Assembly: GCF_016785945.1 (NCBI RefSeq) | Contig: NZ_JAEMEF010000016.1 | Location: 1-64,000, forward strand | Length of the DNA: 64,000 bases | From: Olleya sediminilitoris | GTDB lineage: Bacteria > Bacteroidota > Bacteroidia > Flavobacteriales > Flavobacteriaceae | Direction: 5' to 3' | Shown here: positions 8,388 to 17,501 of the stretch, piece after piece | Position numbering within the stretch: position 1 is the stretch's first letter | How the letters are laid out: every line of letters starts with the position of its first letter | Program-made: the position numbers and the translations under genes | Notes under the pieces: model-generated | The model's database searches: none | What the model was told of the DNA's origin: nothing | What the model saw: only the letters and a program-made list of their open reading frames with translations

Positions 8388-8867
8388 ATGGCAACAACAA
8401 ATTTATCAGCATACGATAAAGCAACAATCCCAAACGGAGAGCAATTTCGGTTTGGGATTGTTGTTTCTGAATGGAACGAAAAAATCACTAAAGGTTTATT
8501 AGAAGGTGCCAAAAGCACATTAATACAACATGGTGTAAATGAAGATAACATAGCTATTTGGGATGTTCCAGGAAGTTATGAGCTAATTTATGGTTGTAAA
8601 AAAATGCAGAACCAAATGGTAGATGCAGTTATAGCAATAGGTAGCGTTGTGCAAGGTGAAACAAAACATTTTGATTTTGTCTGTGAAGCTGTAGCACAAG
8701 GTATTAAAGACCTAAATGTTATTGATGAGACACCAGTTATTTTTTGCCTATTAACAGATAATAACATGCAACAAGCTATTGATAGATCTGGAGGTAAACA
8801 TGGTAACAAAGGTGTTGAAGCAGCAGTTGCAGCATTAAAAATGGCCCAATTACGTAGTAATGCTTAA
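8388..8867 (+). CDS. ribH: 6,7-dimethyl-8-ribityllumazine synthase
   Basis: A 159-residue riboflavin enzyme that condenses 5-amino-6-ribitylaminouracil with 3,4-dihydroxybutanone phosphate. Family motifs are present: FGIVVSEWNEKIT, VPGSYEL, AIGSVVQGETKHFDFVC (with the catalytic His region) and GNKGVEAA. It is cytosolic and usually forms 60-mers or pentamers. It is co-transcribed with the TPR gene. The other rib genes are not in the window. Confidence 0.97.
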   Translation: MATTNLSAYDKATIPNGEQFRFGIVVSEWNEKITKGLLEGAKSTLIQHGVNEDNIAIWDVPGSYELIYGCKKMQNQMVDAVIAIGSVVQGETKHFDFVCEAVAQGIKDLNVIDETPVIFCLLTDNNMQQAIDRSGGKHGNKGVEAAVAALKMAQLRSNA

Positions 8868-8957
8868 GGACTGTTAACAATTTTTAGCATTCTTAACCTA
8901 TAGCTTTATAGTATTTTCAGTATTTTTGAGTAGTATTCATTTAAAAACTACTTAGAC

Positions 8958-9176
8958 TTGTTTGGTCAAAAACAAAATAAAAAATTTAACTATCAGTCTC
9001 GTTTTTCAAAAGACGAAAACTCAGCAGCTAAACTTAAACAAAGTTTAAATACAAGTTGGACTGAAACTAGACGAACAGCTTCAAAATCAAAAAAAGGAAA
9101 CACATTGTTTCTACTTATTGGTGTGTTAGCTGTTTTGTTGATTGTAATGGTGTACTTAAACACCAAAATTAAATAG
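8958..9176 (+). CDS. Tiny membrane protein, first of a tandem paralogous pair (TTG start)
   Basis: 72 residues with a basic N-terminal KNKKFNYxxRF motif and one C-terminal membrane helix (TLFLLIGVLAVLLIVMVYL). No ATG is available near the N-terminus. The TTG at 8958 is supported because the next gene, an obvious paralog, has the same motif at the same distance from its ATG. Function is unknown. It lies between ribH and mutL. Such proteins are sometimes labelled riboflavin synthase beta subunit from their location, which the sequence does not support. Confidence 0.8.
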   Translation: MFGQKQNKKFNYQSRFSKDENSAAKLKQSLNTSWTETRRTASKSKKGNTLFLLIGVLAVLLIVMVYLNTKIK

Positions 9177-9184
9177 ATAACGCT

Positions 9185-9466
9185 ATGGGATTACTATCTA
9201 AACGTAAAAATAAAAAGTTTAATTACTCGCCTAGATTTTATAAAGGTGAAGGTAATCCGTATGAAATCAAACATAAGTTTGATGAGCATAGAACAACAGT
9301 TGGTGAAAATCCAAATTTTAAACAAAAATTTAATAATGCTTTTGATGAGCTTAAAAATAGTCCAGATAAAGCAGCCAATAGACGTATACTGATAATCGTA
9401 GCTGTATTAATATTTTTATTTTTATTAATCATCGGTTTTGATTTGTCTATATTCTTCTCTAATTAA
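9185..9466 (+). CDS. Tiny membrane protein, second of the tandem pair
   Basis: 93 residues. The N-terminus MGLLSKRKNKKFNYSPRF matches the upstream paralog. A polar middle (GEGNPYEIKHKFDEHRTTV) is followed by one membrane helix at the C-terminus (ILIIVAVLIFLFLLIIGF). The cytoplasmic N-terminus is basic. Function is unknown. It starts 8 bp after its paralog and ends 3 bp before mutL, so all three are probably one operon. Confidence 0.85.
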   Translation: MGLLSKRKNKKFNYSPRFYKGEGNPYEIKHKFDEHRTTVGENPNFKQKFNNAFDELKNSPDKAANRRILIIVAVLIFLFLLIIGFDLSIFFSN

Positions 9467-9469
9467 AGT

Positions 9470-11326
9470 ATGGCAGATATTATTCAATTATTACCAGATC
9501 ATGTAGCTAATCAAATTGCTGCAGGTGAAGTAGTGCAACGACCAGCTTCGGTTGTAAAAGAGTTACTTGAAAATGCAATTGATGCAAATTCTGACTCCAT
9601 TAAATTAATTATTAAAGACGCAGGAAAAACCCTAATCCAAGTTATTGATAACGGAAAAGGGATGAGTGCTACAGACGCAAGACTTAGTTTTGAACGTCAT
9701 GCGACTTCTAAAATAAAATCTGCTGACGATTTATTTCAACTTAACACAAAAGGGTTTAGAGGAGAAGCTTTAGCAAGTATTGCTGCAATTGCACATGTTG
9801 AGCTAAAAACGAAACAAGACGACGAAGAACTTGGTACGACTATAGTTATTGAAGGTAGTGAAGTTAAAACCCAAGAGGTTATTGTAACACCAAAAGGGAC
9901 GTCATTGTCAGTAAAACACTTGTTTTTTAATATACCAGCTAGACGTAATTTTTTAAAATCAAATACGGTTGAACTTAGACATATTATTGACGAGTTTCAT
10001 CGTGTTGCATTAGCACATCCATCCATTGCGTTTTCAATGTTTAGCAATGGTAACGAGACTTTTAATCTTCCTCAAAGTAATTACAGACAACGTATTGTAA
10101 ATATTTTTGGAAACAAAACAAACGAAAAATTAGTACCTGTAGAAGAAACCACAGAAGTATTAACCATATCTGGATTTGTTGGTAAACCTGAGTTTGCTAA
10201 AAAGTCTAGAAACGAGCAATTCTTTTTTGTAAATAACCGTTTTATTAAAAGCGCGTATTTAAATCATGCAATTAATTCTGCTTTTGAAGGTTTGTTAAAA
10301 GATGGAGCACAACCAAGTTATTATTTAAACTTAACGGTTAATCCGCAAACTATAGATATTAATATTCATCCAACAAAAACCGAAATTAAGTTTGATGATG
10401 AACATACGTTGTATGCTATTTTAAGATCCGCTGTAAAACATAGTTTAGGACAATTTAATATTGCTCCTGTTTTGGATTTTGATCGTGATGCTAATTTGGA
10501 TACACCTTATAGCTATGAGCAAAAAGGTATGCCAAGTGTAGAGGTAGACCGAAGCTTTAATCCATTTAAAGACGACACACCAGTTTCCAAACCTACAGCA
10601 ATTGCTAGTCCTAGTTTTAAAAAAGATACAGGAGCAAGTTGGGAGAGTTTATATGTTGGTTTAGAGTCTAAAGGCACTAAAACGACTAAAGATTTTAATG
10701 AAATTACTTTTGAAAGTCAACCTGAAAATGAAAGTATTTTTAAAAATGAAAATGAAGTCGAAACTAAGCAAACTACTTACCAATTAAATAATAAATTTAT
10801 AATAAGCACCATTAAATCTGGTATGTTGGTTATAGATCAGCATCGTGCACATCAGCGTGTTTTATATGAAGATTTTTTGCGTCATATTACTATAAAAGAA
10901 GGCGTAAGCCAACAATTACTGTTTCCGTTAGAATTGCATTTTTCTAGTCAAGAAATAGCCTTGATTAATCAATTAAAAGAAGATTTAGAATCTACAGGGT
11001 TTGTATTTCAATCCATAAAAGATGCTACTGTTTTAATTTCAGGTGTACCAGTAAATGTACCAGAAAGCGAAGTGTCTATAATCTTAGAACAGCTAATTAG
11101 TGATGTTGAAAACGAAGTGCCAGACAGCAATTTTTCGGCAACAGATTTATTAGCTAAATCTATGGCAAAAAGTTTAGCCATAAAAACAGGTCAAACGTTA
11201 ACCAATCCAGAACAAGAACATTTAGTAAACCGATTGTTTGGTTGTAAGGAACCTAACGTGTCACCTACTAATAAAACCACATTTATAACAATGACTGTGG
11301 ATGAGTTAGATAAAAAATTTATGTAA
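9470..11326 (+). CDS. mutL: DNA mismatch repair protein MutL, endonuclease motifs degenerate
   Basis: 618 residues. The N-terminal GHKL ATPase is intact: ENAIDA, DNGKGM, HATSKI and GFRGEAL. It couples MutS mismatch recognition to strand removal. The C-terminal domain aligns with MutL dimerisation/endonuclease domains, but the nuclease motif DQHA(x)2E(x)4E reads DQHRAHQRVLYE (from D456), with Gln at the first Glu position. The zinc-site motif CPHGRP reads about SPTNKT. The enzyme may therefore lack nicking activity. It is in a forward run with the two small membrane proteins and two rhomboid genes. Confidence 0.95.
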   Translation: MADIIQLLPDHVANQIAAGEVVQRPASVVKELLENAIDANSDSIKLIIKDAGKTLIQVIDNGKGMSATDARLSFERHATSKIKSADDLFQLNTKGFRGEALASIAAIAHVELKTKQDDEELGTTIVIEGSEVKTQEVIVTPKGTSLSVKHLFFNIPARRNFLKSNTVELRHIIDEFHRVALAHPSIAFSMFSNGNETFNLPQSNYRQRIVNIFGNKTNEKLVPVEETTEVLTISGFVGKPEFAKKSRNEQFFFVNNRFIKSAYLNHAINSAFEGLLKDGAQPSYYLNLTVNPQTIDINIHPTKTEIKFDDEHTLYAILRSAVKHSLGQFNIAPVLDFDRDANLDTPYSYEQKGMPSVEVDRSFNPFKDDTPVSKPTAIASPSFKKDTGASWESLYVGLESKGTKTTKDFNEITFESQPENESIFKNENEVETKQTTYQLNNKFIISTIKSGMLVIDQHRAHQRVLYEDFLRHITIKEGVSQQLLFPLELHFSSQEIALINQLKEDLESTGFVFQSIKDATVLISGVPVNVPESEVSIILEQLISDVENEVPDSNFSATDLLAKSMAKSLAIKTGQTLTNPEQEHLVNRLFGCKEPNVSPTNKTTFITMTVDELDKKFM

Positions 11327-11329
11327 GTT

Positions 11330-12121
11330 ATGATTAAAATAACAGATACAGTTAAGCATTTAATTATCATAAATGTATTATTTTGGATTGCAACATTAGT
11401 TCTTGTTAAGAATGGTATTGATCTCAATGCTATCTTTTCCATGCACTTTCCTTTAAATAATGAGTTTAAAATTTGGCAAGTTATTACTCATATGTTTATG
11501 CATGCTAGCTATGTTAATTTTGGTAACGGTCCATCAATTTTCTTTTTACATATATTTTCCAATATGCTTGGTTTGTGGATGTTTGGATCAGCAGTTGAAA
11601 AAAACTTAGGTAAAACAAAGTTTTTATTTTTATATTTTTCATGTGGTTTAGGCGCTATGATTCTACCTTTAATAATTGATTATGTGAATTTTTATTCTAT
11701 TATTTCTCCTTTAATTGAAAATGGCTTAGATACACAAATGTTAACTAGTATTATGAATGAAGGAAAGTATAATCCAGAATGGTCTAATATTGTAGGCGAA
11801 GATAATTGGCTGAAAGTTAGTCGTATTTTTTATCAAGAAAGTTTAGGTGCTTCAGGATGTATAATGGGATTATTGGTAGCATTTGGTATGATGTATCCAA
11901 ATAGTGAACTTATGTTATTGTTTCTGCCAATACCAATAAAGGCTAAAGTTTTTATACCTTTATTATTGGCATATGAAATATATTCTGGTATTGCAGGAGG
12001 AAGCTCTATATTTGGTTTTAATGTTGGACATTTTGCTCATATTGGAGGAGCAATTGTAGGATTCATTATTATTTGGTATTGGCGTAAAACACAATTTAAT
12101 AAAAACCGTTGGGATAGCTAA
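11330..12121 (+). CDS. Rhomboid-family intramembrane serine protease
   Basis: 263 residues with about six membrane helices. The catalytic dyad is visible as Ser175 in LGASGCIMG and His237 in GHFAHIGGAIVGF. The HMFMHASYVNFG region and the conserved Asn (FSNMLGLWMFG) of the L1/TM2 part are present. A longer loop of about 50 residues between TM3 and TM4 (NGLDTQML...EDNW) is unusual. It cleaves transmembrane substrates within the membrane; the substrates are unknown. It starts 3 bp after mutL and ends 1 bp before a second rhomboid gene. Confidence 0.92.
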   Translation: MIKITDTVKHLIIINVLFWIATLVLVKNGIDLNAIFSMHFPLNNEFKIWQVITHMFMHASYVNFGNGPSIFFLHIFSNMLGLWMFGSAVEKNLGKTKFLFLYFSCGLGAMILPLIIDYVNFYSIISPLIENGLDTQMLTSIMNEGKYNPEWSNIVGEDNWLKVSRIFYQESLGASGCIMGLLVAFGMMYPNSELMLLFLPIPIKAKVFIPLLLAYEIYSGIAGGSSIFGFNVGHFAHIGGAIVGFIIIWYWRKTQFNKNRWDS

Positions 12122-12122
12122 T

Positions 12123-12983
12123 ATGAATCAAATTCAGCAATTAAAATATAAATATGCTAGACTAAATGTGCTAGAAAAAATTATAGCAATTAATGTTGTA
12201 GTATTTTTATTTGCTTTATTGTTAAGACGTTTGGTTCCTGTAATATTTGTGTGGCTACGTTTACCTAGTGACTTTATTGGTTTCTTATATAAACCTTGGA
12301 CAATTATCAGTTACGGATTTCTTCATTTTGATCCGTTACACATGCTATTTAATATGTTATGGCTTTACTTTTTAGGTAGAATCATGCTTAATTTATTTAG
12401 TCCTAAAATGGCACTTAATATCTATTTTATGGGTATTATATCAGGAGGTTTGGCTTTTTTATTAGGTTATAACTTGCTGCCAAAATTATTTTTACAACCA
12501 GCCTATTTAATTGGTGCATCTGCAGGAGTAAGAGCTATTTTAATATTTTTGTGTACTTATATGCCTAATAAAGAGTTAAGGTTTTTTACCTTTAATTTAA
12601 AATTATGGTGGATAGGAGCAGTGCTAATTGGCTTTGATATTATTAATATATTTAGTGGTCAAAATGCTGGTGGAAATTTAGCCCATTTAGGAGGTGCTTT
12701 ATTAGGTTTTGTTTACGCTAAACAGCTAGTTAAAGGTCAAGATATAGGTACAGGTTTTTCGCGTTTTATGGATTGGATTACTGATGTTTTTAAAAGTCGT
12801 CCTTCGACCAATTTAAAAACTGTACATAAACAAAAAGGGAAAGTTGCTGGTTATAAAAAAGAAGAGTTTAACCAATTTAATAATCAGAAAAAAGTAGACA
12901 CCATATTAGACAAAATAAGCAAAAGTGGTTATGATAGTTTGTCTAAAGAAGAAAAAGAGTTTTTATTTAAAGCTGGTAAATAA
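12123..12983 (+). CDS. Rhomboid-family intramembrane serine protease with C-terminal tail
   Basis: 286 residues. The membrane core carries HFDPLHMLFNMLWLYFLG, Ser133 in GASAGVRAIL and His188 in GNLAHLGGALLGF, so the dyad is present. A basic cytoplasmic tail of about 85 residues ends in a DKISKSGYDSLSKEEKEFL segment, a small helical motif common on flavobacterial rhomboids (the DUF6576 type, from memory). It is a different paralog from the preceding rhomboid, with low identity. It is translated from the same message as mutL and the EEP gene. Confidence 0.92.
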   Translation: MNQIQQLKYKYARLNVLEKIIAINVVVFLFALLLRRLVPVIFVWLRLPSDFIGFLYKPWTIISYGFLHFDPLHMLFNMLWLYFLGRIMLNLFSPKMALNIYFMGIISGGLAFLLGYNLLPKLFLQPAYLIGASAGVRAILIFLCTYMPNKELRFFTFNLKLWWIGAVLIGFDIINIFSGQNAGGNLAHLGGALLGFVYAKQLVKGQDIGTGFSRFMDWITDVFKSRPSTNLKTVHKQKGKVAGYKKEEFNQFNNQKKVDTILDKISKSGYDSLSKEEKEFLFKAGK

Positions 12984-12991
12984 TTAATAAT

Positions 12992-14008
12992 ATGAAGAAT
13001 TTAAATTTTTTAGAGAAAGTCGTGTTCTTCATAAATTCTATTGCTGCTTTTTTATTGTTGTTATCTTATGTTTTGCCTAATATTCCGCCAAAAACATTTG
13101 CAATATTATCTGTTTTAAGTTTAGGTGTTCCTTTTTTAATATTACTTAACGTTTTATTTTTTGTGTATTGGTTGCTTAAAATAAAAAAGCAATTATTACT
13201 GTCTTTAGTAGTCATAGCAGTCGGCTATTTTTTGTTTGGATCGTTGTACAAATTCTCTAACTGGGAAGAAAATGATGCAGATAGTTTATCTATTATGAAT
13301 TATAATGTGCGTTTATTTAACCTTTACGATTGGATTGAAGATGATGCTATAGATAAGAAACTTGTAGATTTTGTAAAGAATGAAAATCCTGACGTTTTAT
13401 GTATTCAAGAATATCATGAGCAAGAAAGTATTGATTTTTCTTTTTACAAATACAAATACAAAAAACTGGATGACAAAACTAAAAAAATAGGACAAGCTAT
13501 ATTTTCTCAATATCCTATTGTTAATTCTGGCTCTGTTCAATTTCCTAAAACAGCTAATAATGCCATTTTTGCAGATATTGTTAAAGGTAAAGATACTGTT
13601 AGAGTGTATAATTTACATTTACAATCTTTAAGAATTGATCCAAGAGTACAAAGCTTAACTACCCAAAATTCTGAGGAATTGATACATGGAATAGGAGAGG
13701 CATTTAAGCTTCAGCAAAATCAAACAGAATTGTTTTTAAAACATAAAAACCAAAGTCCACACAAATCAATTATAAGTGGTGATTTTAATAATTCTGCTTT
13801 TTCATACGTTTATAAAGCTATAAGAGGAGACATGAAAGATGCTTTTAAACAACAAGGTAATGGTTTTGGACGTACCTACAACTTTAAGTTTTTTCCGTTA
13901 CGTATAGATTTTATTTTAGTTGATAAATCGTGGAATGTCAACAGTTTTAAAACTTATGATGTACAATACTCTGATCACTTTCCTATACTTACTAAAATTT
14001 CATTTTAA
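12992..14008 (+). CDS. Endonuclease/exonuclease/phosphatase family membrane protein
   Basis: 338 residues. About three N-terminal membrane helices (to about residue 82) are followed by an EEP catalytic domain: MNYNVRLFN, the metal-binding Glu in CIQEYHEQ, VYNLHLQS, GDFNNSAFSYVY and the terminal SDHFPI. All core active-site residues of the DNase I-like fold are present. The substrate (nucleic acid, phosphoinositide-like or lipid head group) cannot be told. It is last in the mutL-rhomboid run and convergent with the DUF6122 gene, with only 2 bp between stops. Confidence 0.9.
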   Translation: MKNLNFLEKVVFFINSIAAFLLLLSYVLPNIPPKTFAILSVLSLGVPFLILLNVLFFVYWLLKIKKQLLLSLVVIAVGYFLFGSLYKFSNWEENDADSLSIMNYNVRLFNLYDWIEDDAIDKKLVDFVKNENPDVLCIQEYHEQESIDFSFYKYKYKKLDDKTKKIGQAIFSQYPIVNSGSVQFPKTANNAIFADIVKGKDTVRVYNLHLQSLRIDPRVQSLTTQNSEELIHGIGEAFKLQQNQTELFLKHKNQSPHKSIISGDFNNSAFSYVYKAIRGDMKDAFKQQGNGFGRTYNFKFFPLRIDFILVDKSWNVNSFKTYDVQYSDHFPILTKISF

Positions 14009-14010
14009 TT

Positions 14011-14322
14011 TTAAGACATTAAAATACAGTCTGTAATATCTGCAATAATATGAATTACTAATCCTAGACCTATTAACCTAGTGGTTTTGGGTAATAGTAA
14101 AATAATATATAATGCAATTGCGTAATAGCTGTGTAAAGGATGAAAGTTTATACTACATCTGTCTGCCTGAAAGATTGGTGTAGCTAATAAATGATCTAAG
14201 TCAATTAAATACCCTGAAAGCATAATTAAGTATGCTTTTTTCCAATTAGATTTAAAAAATAACACTGCTACTAAAAGTGGTAGTAAAAAATGAATTCCGT
14301 AATGTATAAACGGTCTAATCAT
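14011..14322 (-). CDS. DUF6122-like small integral membrane protein
   Basis: 103 residues with three to four membrane helices and conserved acid/histidine motifs: DLDHLLA, FHPLHSYYA and HIIADITD. The motif set resembles the YdjM/DUF457 membrane-bound metal-dependent hydrolase group, so a metal site within the membrane is plausible but unproven. Its start overlaps the 3' end of the WbqC-like gene by 8 bp, so it is the last gene of the parA-to-wbqC unit. Confidence 0.8.
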   Translation of the reverse strand: MIRPFIHYGIHFLLPLLVAVLFFKSNWKKAYLIMLSGYLIDLDHLLATPIFQADRCSINFHPLHSYYAIALYIILLLPKTTRLIGLGLVIHIIADITDCILMS

Positions 14323-14944
14323 TATGTATTAAGCTTTGATTTTCTAAATAGTTTAAAGCATTTGTACCTTCGTTAAATAATAAATCAAGGATACTTAAAT
14401 TACTTATAAAGCCATGTTTAGGACTAAAAACTTGTGTGTAAGCTTCAAAATTAAAATTTTGTTCCTGTCTTGCATTTGATAAGGACCTATAATCTTTTGC
14501 ATTTGCATTAGTTTCCTTTTCAAAGGTAGTTGTAAATTTTGGTGTCATATCCAATTGAAGACAATCACAAACTATTTCAAAACATTTAAGATTATGGTCA
14601 AAAATAAAATCTGATTTTACATTGAAAAGCGGTTGTAATTCATCTTCATAAAATTCAAAAAAAGGTGACGTTCGGTAAGCTGACTCTAAGCTTTTCCAAT
14701 GTACAGTTTGCCAATTATCTACATCACTAATTTTAACTTCTTTATAAAGCTGACGTTGTTTATGACTATGAATAATAGGTACACTTAATTGTAGCTTTCC
14801 GTTTGCTCCATAAATATAAGTCCTATTTCTGTAAGATTGTTTCTGAAAATTATCATGTATTTCAAACGTCAGACTTTCAGCTTTAGCTATAGCAACAAAT
14901 TGTGCTATACTTGGAAAATATGTTGGATGTAGTACTATATTCAT
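14315..14944 (-). CDS. WbqC-like family protein
   Basis: 209 residues. The hallmark HPTYFPSIAQFVAIA at the N-terminus, then YRNRTYIYGANGKLQLSVPI, WKSLESAYRTSPFFEFYEDEL and a C-terminal LSILDLLFNEG, are all typical of WbqC-like proteins. The family occurs in O-antigen and amino-sugar gene clusters elsewhere, but its reaction is not established. No signal peptide, so cytosolic. It sits directly behind lepB on the same strand. Confidence 0.88.
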   Translation of the reverse strand: MNIVLHPTYFPSIAQFVAIAKAESLTFEIHDNFQKQSYRNRTYIYGANGKLQLSVPIIHSHKQRQLYKEVKISDVDNWQTVHWKSLESAYRTSPFFEFYEDELQPLFNVKSDFIFDHNLKCFEIVCDCLQLDMTPKFTTTFEKETNANAKDYRSLSNARQEQNFNFEAYTQVFSPKHGFISNLSILDLLFNEGTNALNYLENQSLIHND

Positions 14945-14996
14945 TTTAAAATGGAGTACACTTAAATTAATATTAGAATACTAATGTTTTTGGATT

Positions 14997-16691
14997 TTAA
15001 GTGGTTTTTTTATTTTTTCTAAATTTTTTGTAACCAAAAAATAAAGCTAATACTATTAAAAACGGAATAAAATAAGAGGTTAATTTACCATTACCACCAA
15101 CGGTTGTAAATAATCTGTTCCAACGTATTTTATTAATACCTTTTCCGTTAGTATCATAACTCATCCATACAAAAACAGGTTTTCCAACAACATGATCAAA
15201 CGGTACAAAACCCCACATTCTTGCATCTTGAGAGTTGTGTCTGTTGTCTCCCATCATCCAATAATAATCTTGTTTAAAGGTGTATGAGGTTGCAATTCTT
15301 CCATTAATTAAGACTTGGTTGCCTTTTACATTAACAGTATTGCCTTCATAGGCTGTTAGTAAGCGTTTGTAAACCGGTAAGTTATCTACATTAATATCAA
15401 TAGATTTTCCTTCTTGTGGTATGTAAATTGGTCCAAAATTATCTCTGTTCCAAGTATATCCAGGAGCATTAGGGAAAATGTTTTCAGTTGTACTATTAGA
15501 TAAATCCTTAGTAACGCTTTTAACGTCAGGATCACTTTTCATTATAGTCGCTAAATCTTCAGTTAGATTAACATGTAATTGACTTTCAGCAATATCTAAT
15601 TTTAACAAGTTAAATGATTCTTGATCAATATTAGCTGTAAAGTTAACTTGTAATGAATCCTGTTTAGTGATATCTACACCAATTTTCTTGACCTTCAAGT
15701 AATTCTGAAATTGAGGTCTATTAAAATTAGCAGTTTCAGTTTTAAAAACGTATTGGTCGTATTTTTCTGTAATGTTATATTTTTGATAAATAGATTCAGG
15801 TGACACACCATTTAATATAACTTTATAAAAAAACTGTAGTTTAGCTCTGTCTGGTAATTGGTTTTTAGTTCCATTTATATAAACATAACCATCTTTAATA
15901 GATAGATTGTCACCAGGTAATCCAACACAACGTTTTACATAATTAGTTTTTTTGTCAATTGGTTTGTGTCTTACTTCTCCATAAGGATTATTTATGTCAA
16001 CTAAAGTATCTACAGGCCAGTTAAAAACAACAATGTCATTACGTTTTATACTTTGAAAAGCAGGAAATCTAAATTTTGGTAATTGAGGAAATTTAAGATA
16101 GGATGGTGTAGTACTTCCTGGTATTGCATCATGTATCATTGGTAAAGCTACTGTAGTTTGAGGTGCTCTTGCACCATAATGTACTTTACTTACCAATAAA
16201 AAATCACCAACTAATAGTGTTTTTTCAAGTGATGATGTTGGTATAACAAAGGGCTGAATAAAATATGTATGCACTATAGTTGCAGCAACAATTGCAAATA
16301 ATATAGAGCTTACCCAATCACCAACTTCTGTTCTAGGTTGTAAGTCTCTATCTTTTATATGGTTGATGTCCTTAGCGACATAGTTTAAATAAAAACTATA
16401 AAAACCAAAAGTGAAAATAGCTAAAAAGGTATCTACAGCAGAATTTTTGCCATAACTTCTTGCAATTTCAACCCAAATTACTGGAAATAGAATGAGATTA
16501 ACAATTGGTAAAAACAATAGAATAGTCCACCACCAAGGTCTGTTAATAATTTTCATTAAAATTACAGCATTATAAACAGGAATAAATGCTTCCCAAGCTT
16601 GTCTGTCAGCTTTAATGTATAGTTTCCAAGTGGCTAAACCATGTAAAACCTGAATAACTAGAAAAAATATAATCCACTGCGTAACGTCCAT
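14997..16691 (-). CDS. lepB: Signal peptidase I, long Bacteroidota form
   Basis: 564 residues, against about 320 in E. coli. Residues 1-105 add about three extra membrane helices (MDVTQWIIFFLVIQVLHGL, WWWTILLFLPIVNLILF, FLAIFTFGFYSF). The catalytic Ser154 is in PTSSLEKTLLVGD and the general-base Lys253 in YVKRCVGLPGD. About 160 residues of lineage-specific insert follow before the last conserved box (MMGDNRHNSQDARMWGFV). A C-terminal helix anchors it again. It removes signal peptides after Sec export. It is in operon with dapB upstream and wbqC downstream. Confidence 0.95.
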   Translation of the reverse strand: MDVTQWIIFFLVIQVLHGLATWKLYIKADRQAWEAFIPVYNAVILMKIINRPWWWTILLFLPIVNLILFPVIWVEIARSYGKNSAVDTFLAIFTFGFYSFYLNYVAKDINHIKDRDLQPRTEVGDWVSSILFAIVAATIVHTYFIQPFVIPTSSLEKTLLVGDFLLVSKVHYGARAPQTTVALPMIHDAIPGSTTPSYLKFPQLPKFRFPAFQSIKRNDIVVFNWPVDTLVDINNPYGEVRHKPIDKKTNYVKRCVGLPGDNLSIKDGYVYINGTKNQLPDRAKLQFFYKVILNGVSPESIYQKYNITEKYDQYVFKTETANFNRPQFQNYLKVKKIGVDITKQDSLQVNFTANIDQESFNLLKLDIAESQLHVNLTEDLATIMKSDPDVKSVTKDLSNSTTENIFPNAPGYTWNRDNFGPIYIPQEGKSIDINVDNLPVYKRLLTAYEGNTVNVKGNQVLINGRIATSYTFKQDYYWMMGDNRHNSQDARMWGFVPFDHVVGKPVFVWMSYDTNGKGINKIRWNRLFTTVGGNGKLTSYFIPFLIVLALFFGYKKFRKNKKTT

Positions 16692-16754
16692 ATTGGTAAA
16701 AATTATTGTTTTTTGGTTAATCTATTATTGCAAATGTTGTTAAAATTAATAAAG

Positions 16755-17456
16755 TTACCCAATATTTAACACATCTTTCATAGTAAAAACACCAGTTTTA
16801 TCTACAATCCACTCTGCAGCTATAACAGCACCAAGAGCAAAACCTTGCCTGTTGTGTGCTTCGTGTTCTATTTTTATAGTATCAATTGGACTAGTGTAAC
16901 TTATAGTATGCGTTCCTGGTACTTCGGGAATTCGTTTAGCAACTATAGGTATATTGTTATTATTAGCTTTATCTAATTCCCATCCTTTATAAGCGTCATT
17001 ATTTTTAATGATACCTTCTGCTAAAGTAATAGCAGTACCACTTGGCGCGTCTAATTTTTGAGTATGGTGTATTTCTTCAATATCTAATTTGTAATCCGTT
17101 AATTTAGACATCATTTTTGCTAAAGTTTCATTTAGCTCAAAAAAGATATTTACTCCTAAACTAAAATTAGAAGCATAAATAAAAGCCCCTTTTTGTTTTT
17201 TACAAAGCGAAACCACATCGTTATATTGATCTAACCATCCTGTAGTACCAGATATTACAGGTACTTGATTGTTAATACAATTACTAATGTTTCCAAATGC
17301 AGCAGAAGGGATGCTAAAGTCAATGGCTACATCTGCATCTGTAATAGTATAATTGTCAGTTTTTGAAGTTTTAATTACTATGGTATGACCACGTTGTAAT
17401 GCTATGGTTTCAATTGCTTTTCCCATTTTACCGTAGCCTAGTAAAGCTATTTTCAT
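16755..17456 (-). CDS. dapB: 4-hydroxy-tetrahydrodipicolinate reductase
   Basis: 233 residues, the short Bacteroidota form. It has an N-terminal NAD(P)H fold (LLGYGKMGKAIE) and the active-site region EIHHTQKLDAPSGTA with the catalytic His-His and Lys. It reduces hydroxytetrahydrodipicolinate in the diaminopimelate/lysine pathway, feeding peptidoglycan. Cytosolic. It is between the DUF5683 gene and lepB, with a 45-63 bp gap on each side. Confidence 0.96.
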   Translation of the reverse strand: MKIALLGYGKMGKAIETIALQRGHTIVIKTSKTDNYTITDADVAIDFSIPSAAFGNISNCINNQVPVISGTTGWLDQYNDVVSLCKKQKGAFIYASNFSLGVNIFFELNETLAKMMSKLTDYKLDIEEIHHTQKLDAPSGTAITLAEGIIKNNDAYKGWELDKANNNNIPIVAKRIPEVPGTHTISYTSPIDTIKIEHEAHNRQGFALGAVIAAEWIVDKTGVFTMKDVLNIG

Positions 17457-17501
17457 AAGATGATAGTGTTTTAGTTTTCAGAATTATTGAAAACTATAGT
17501 T

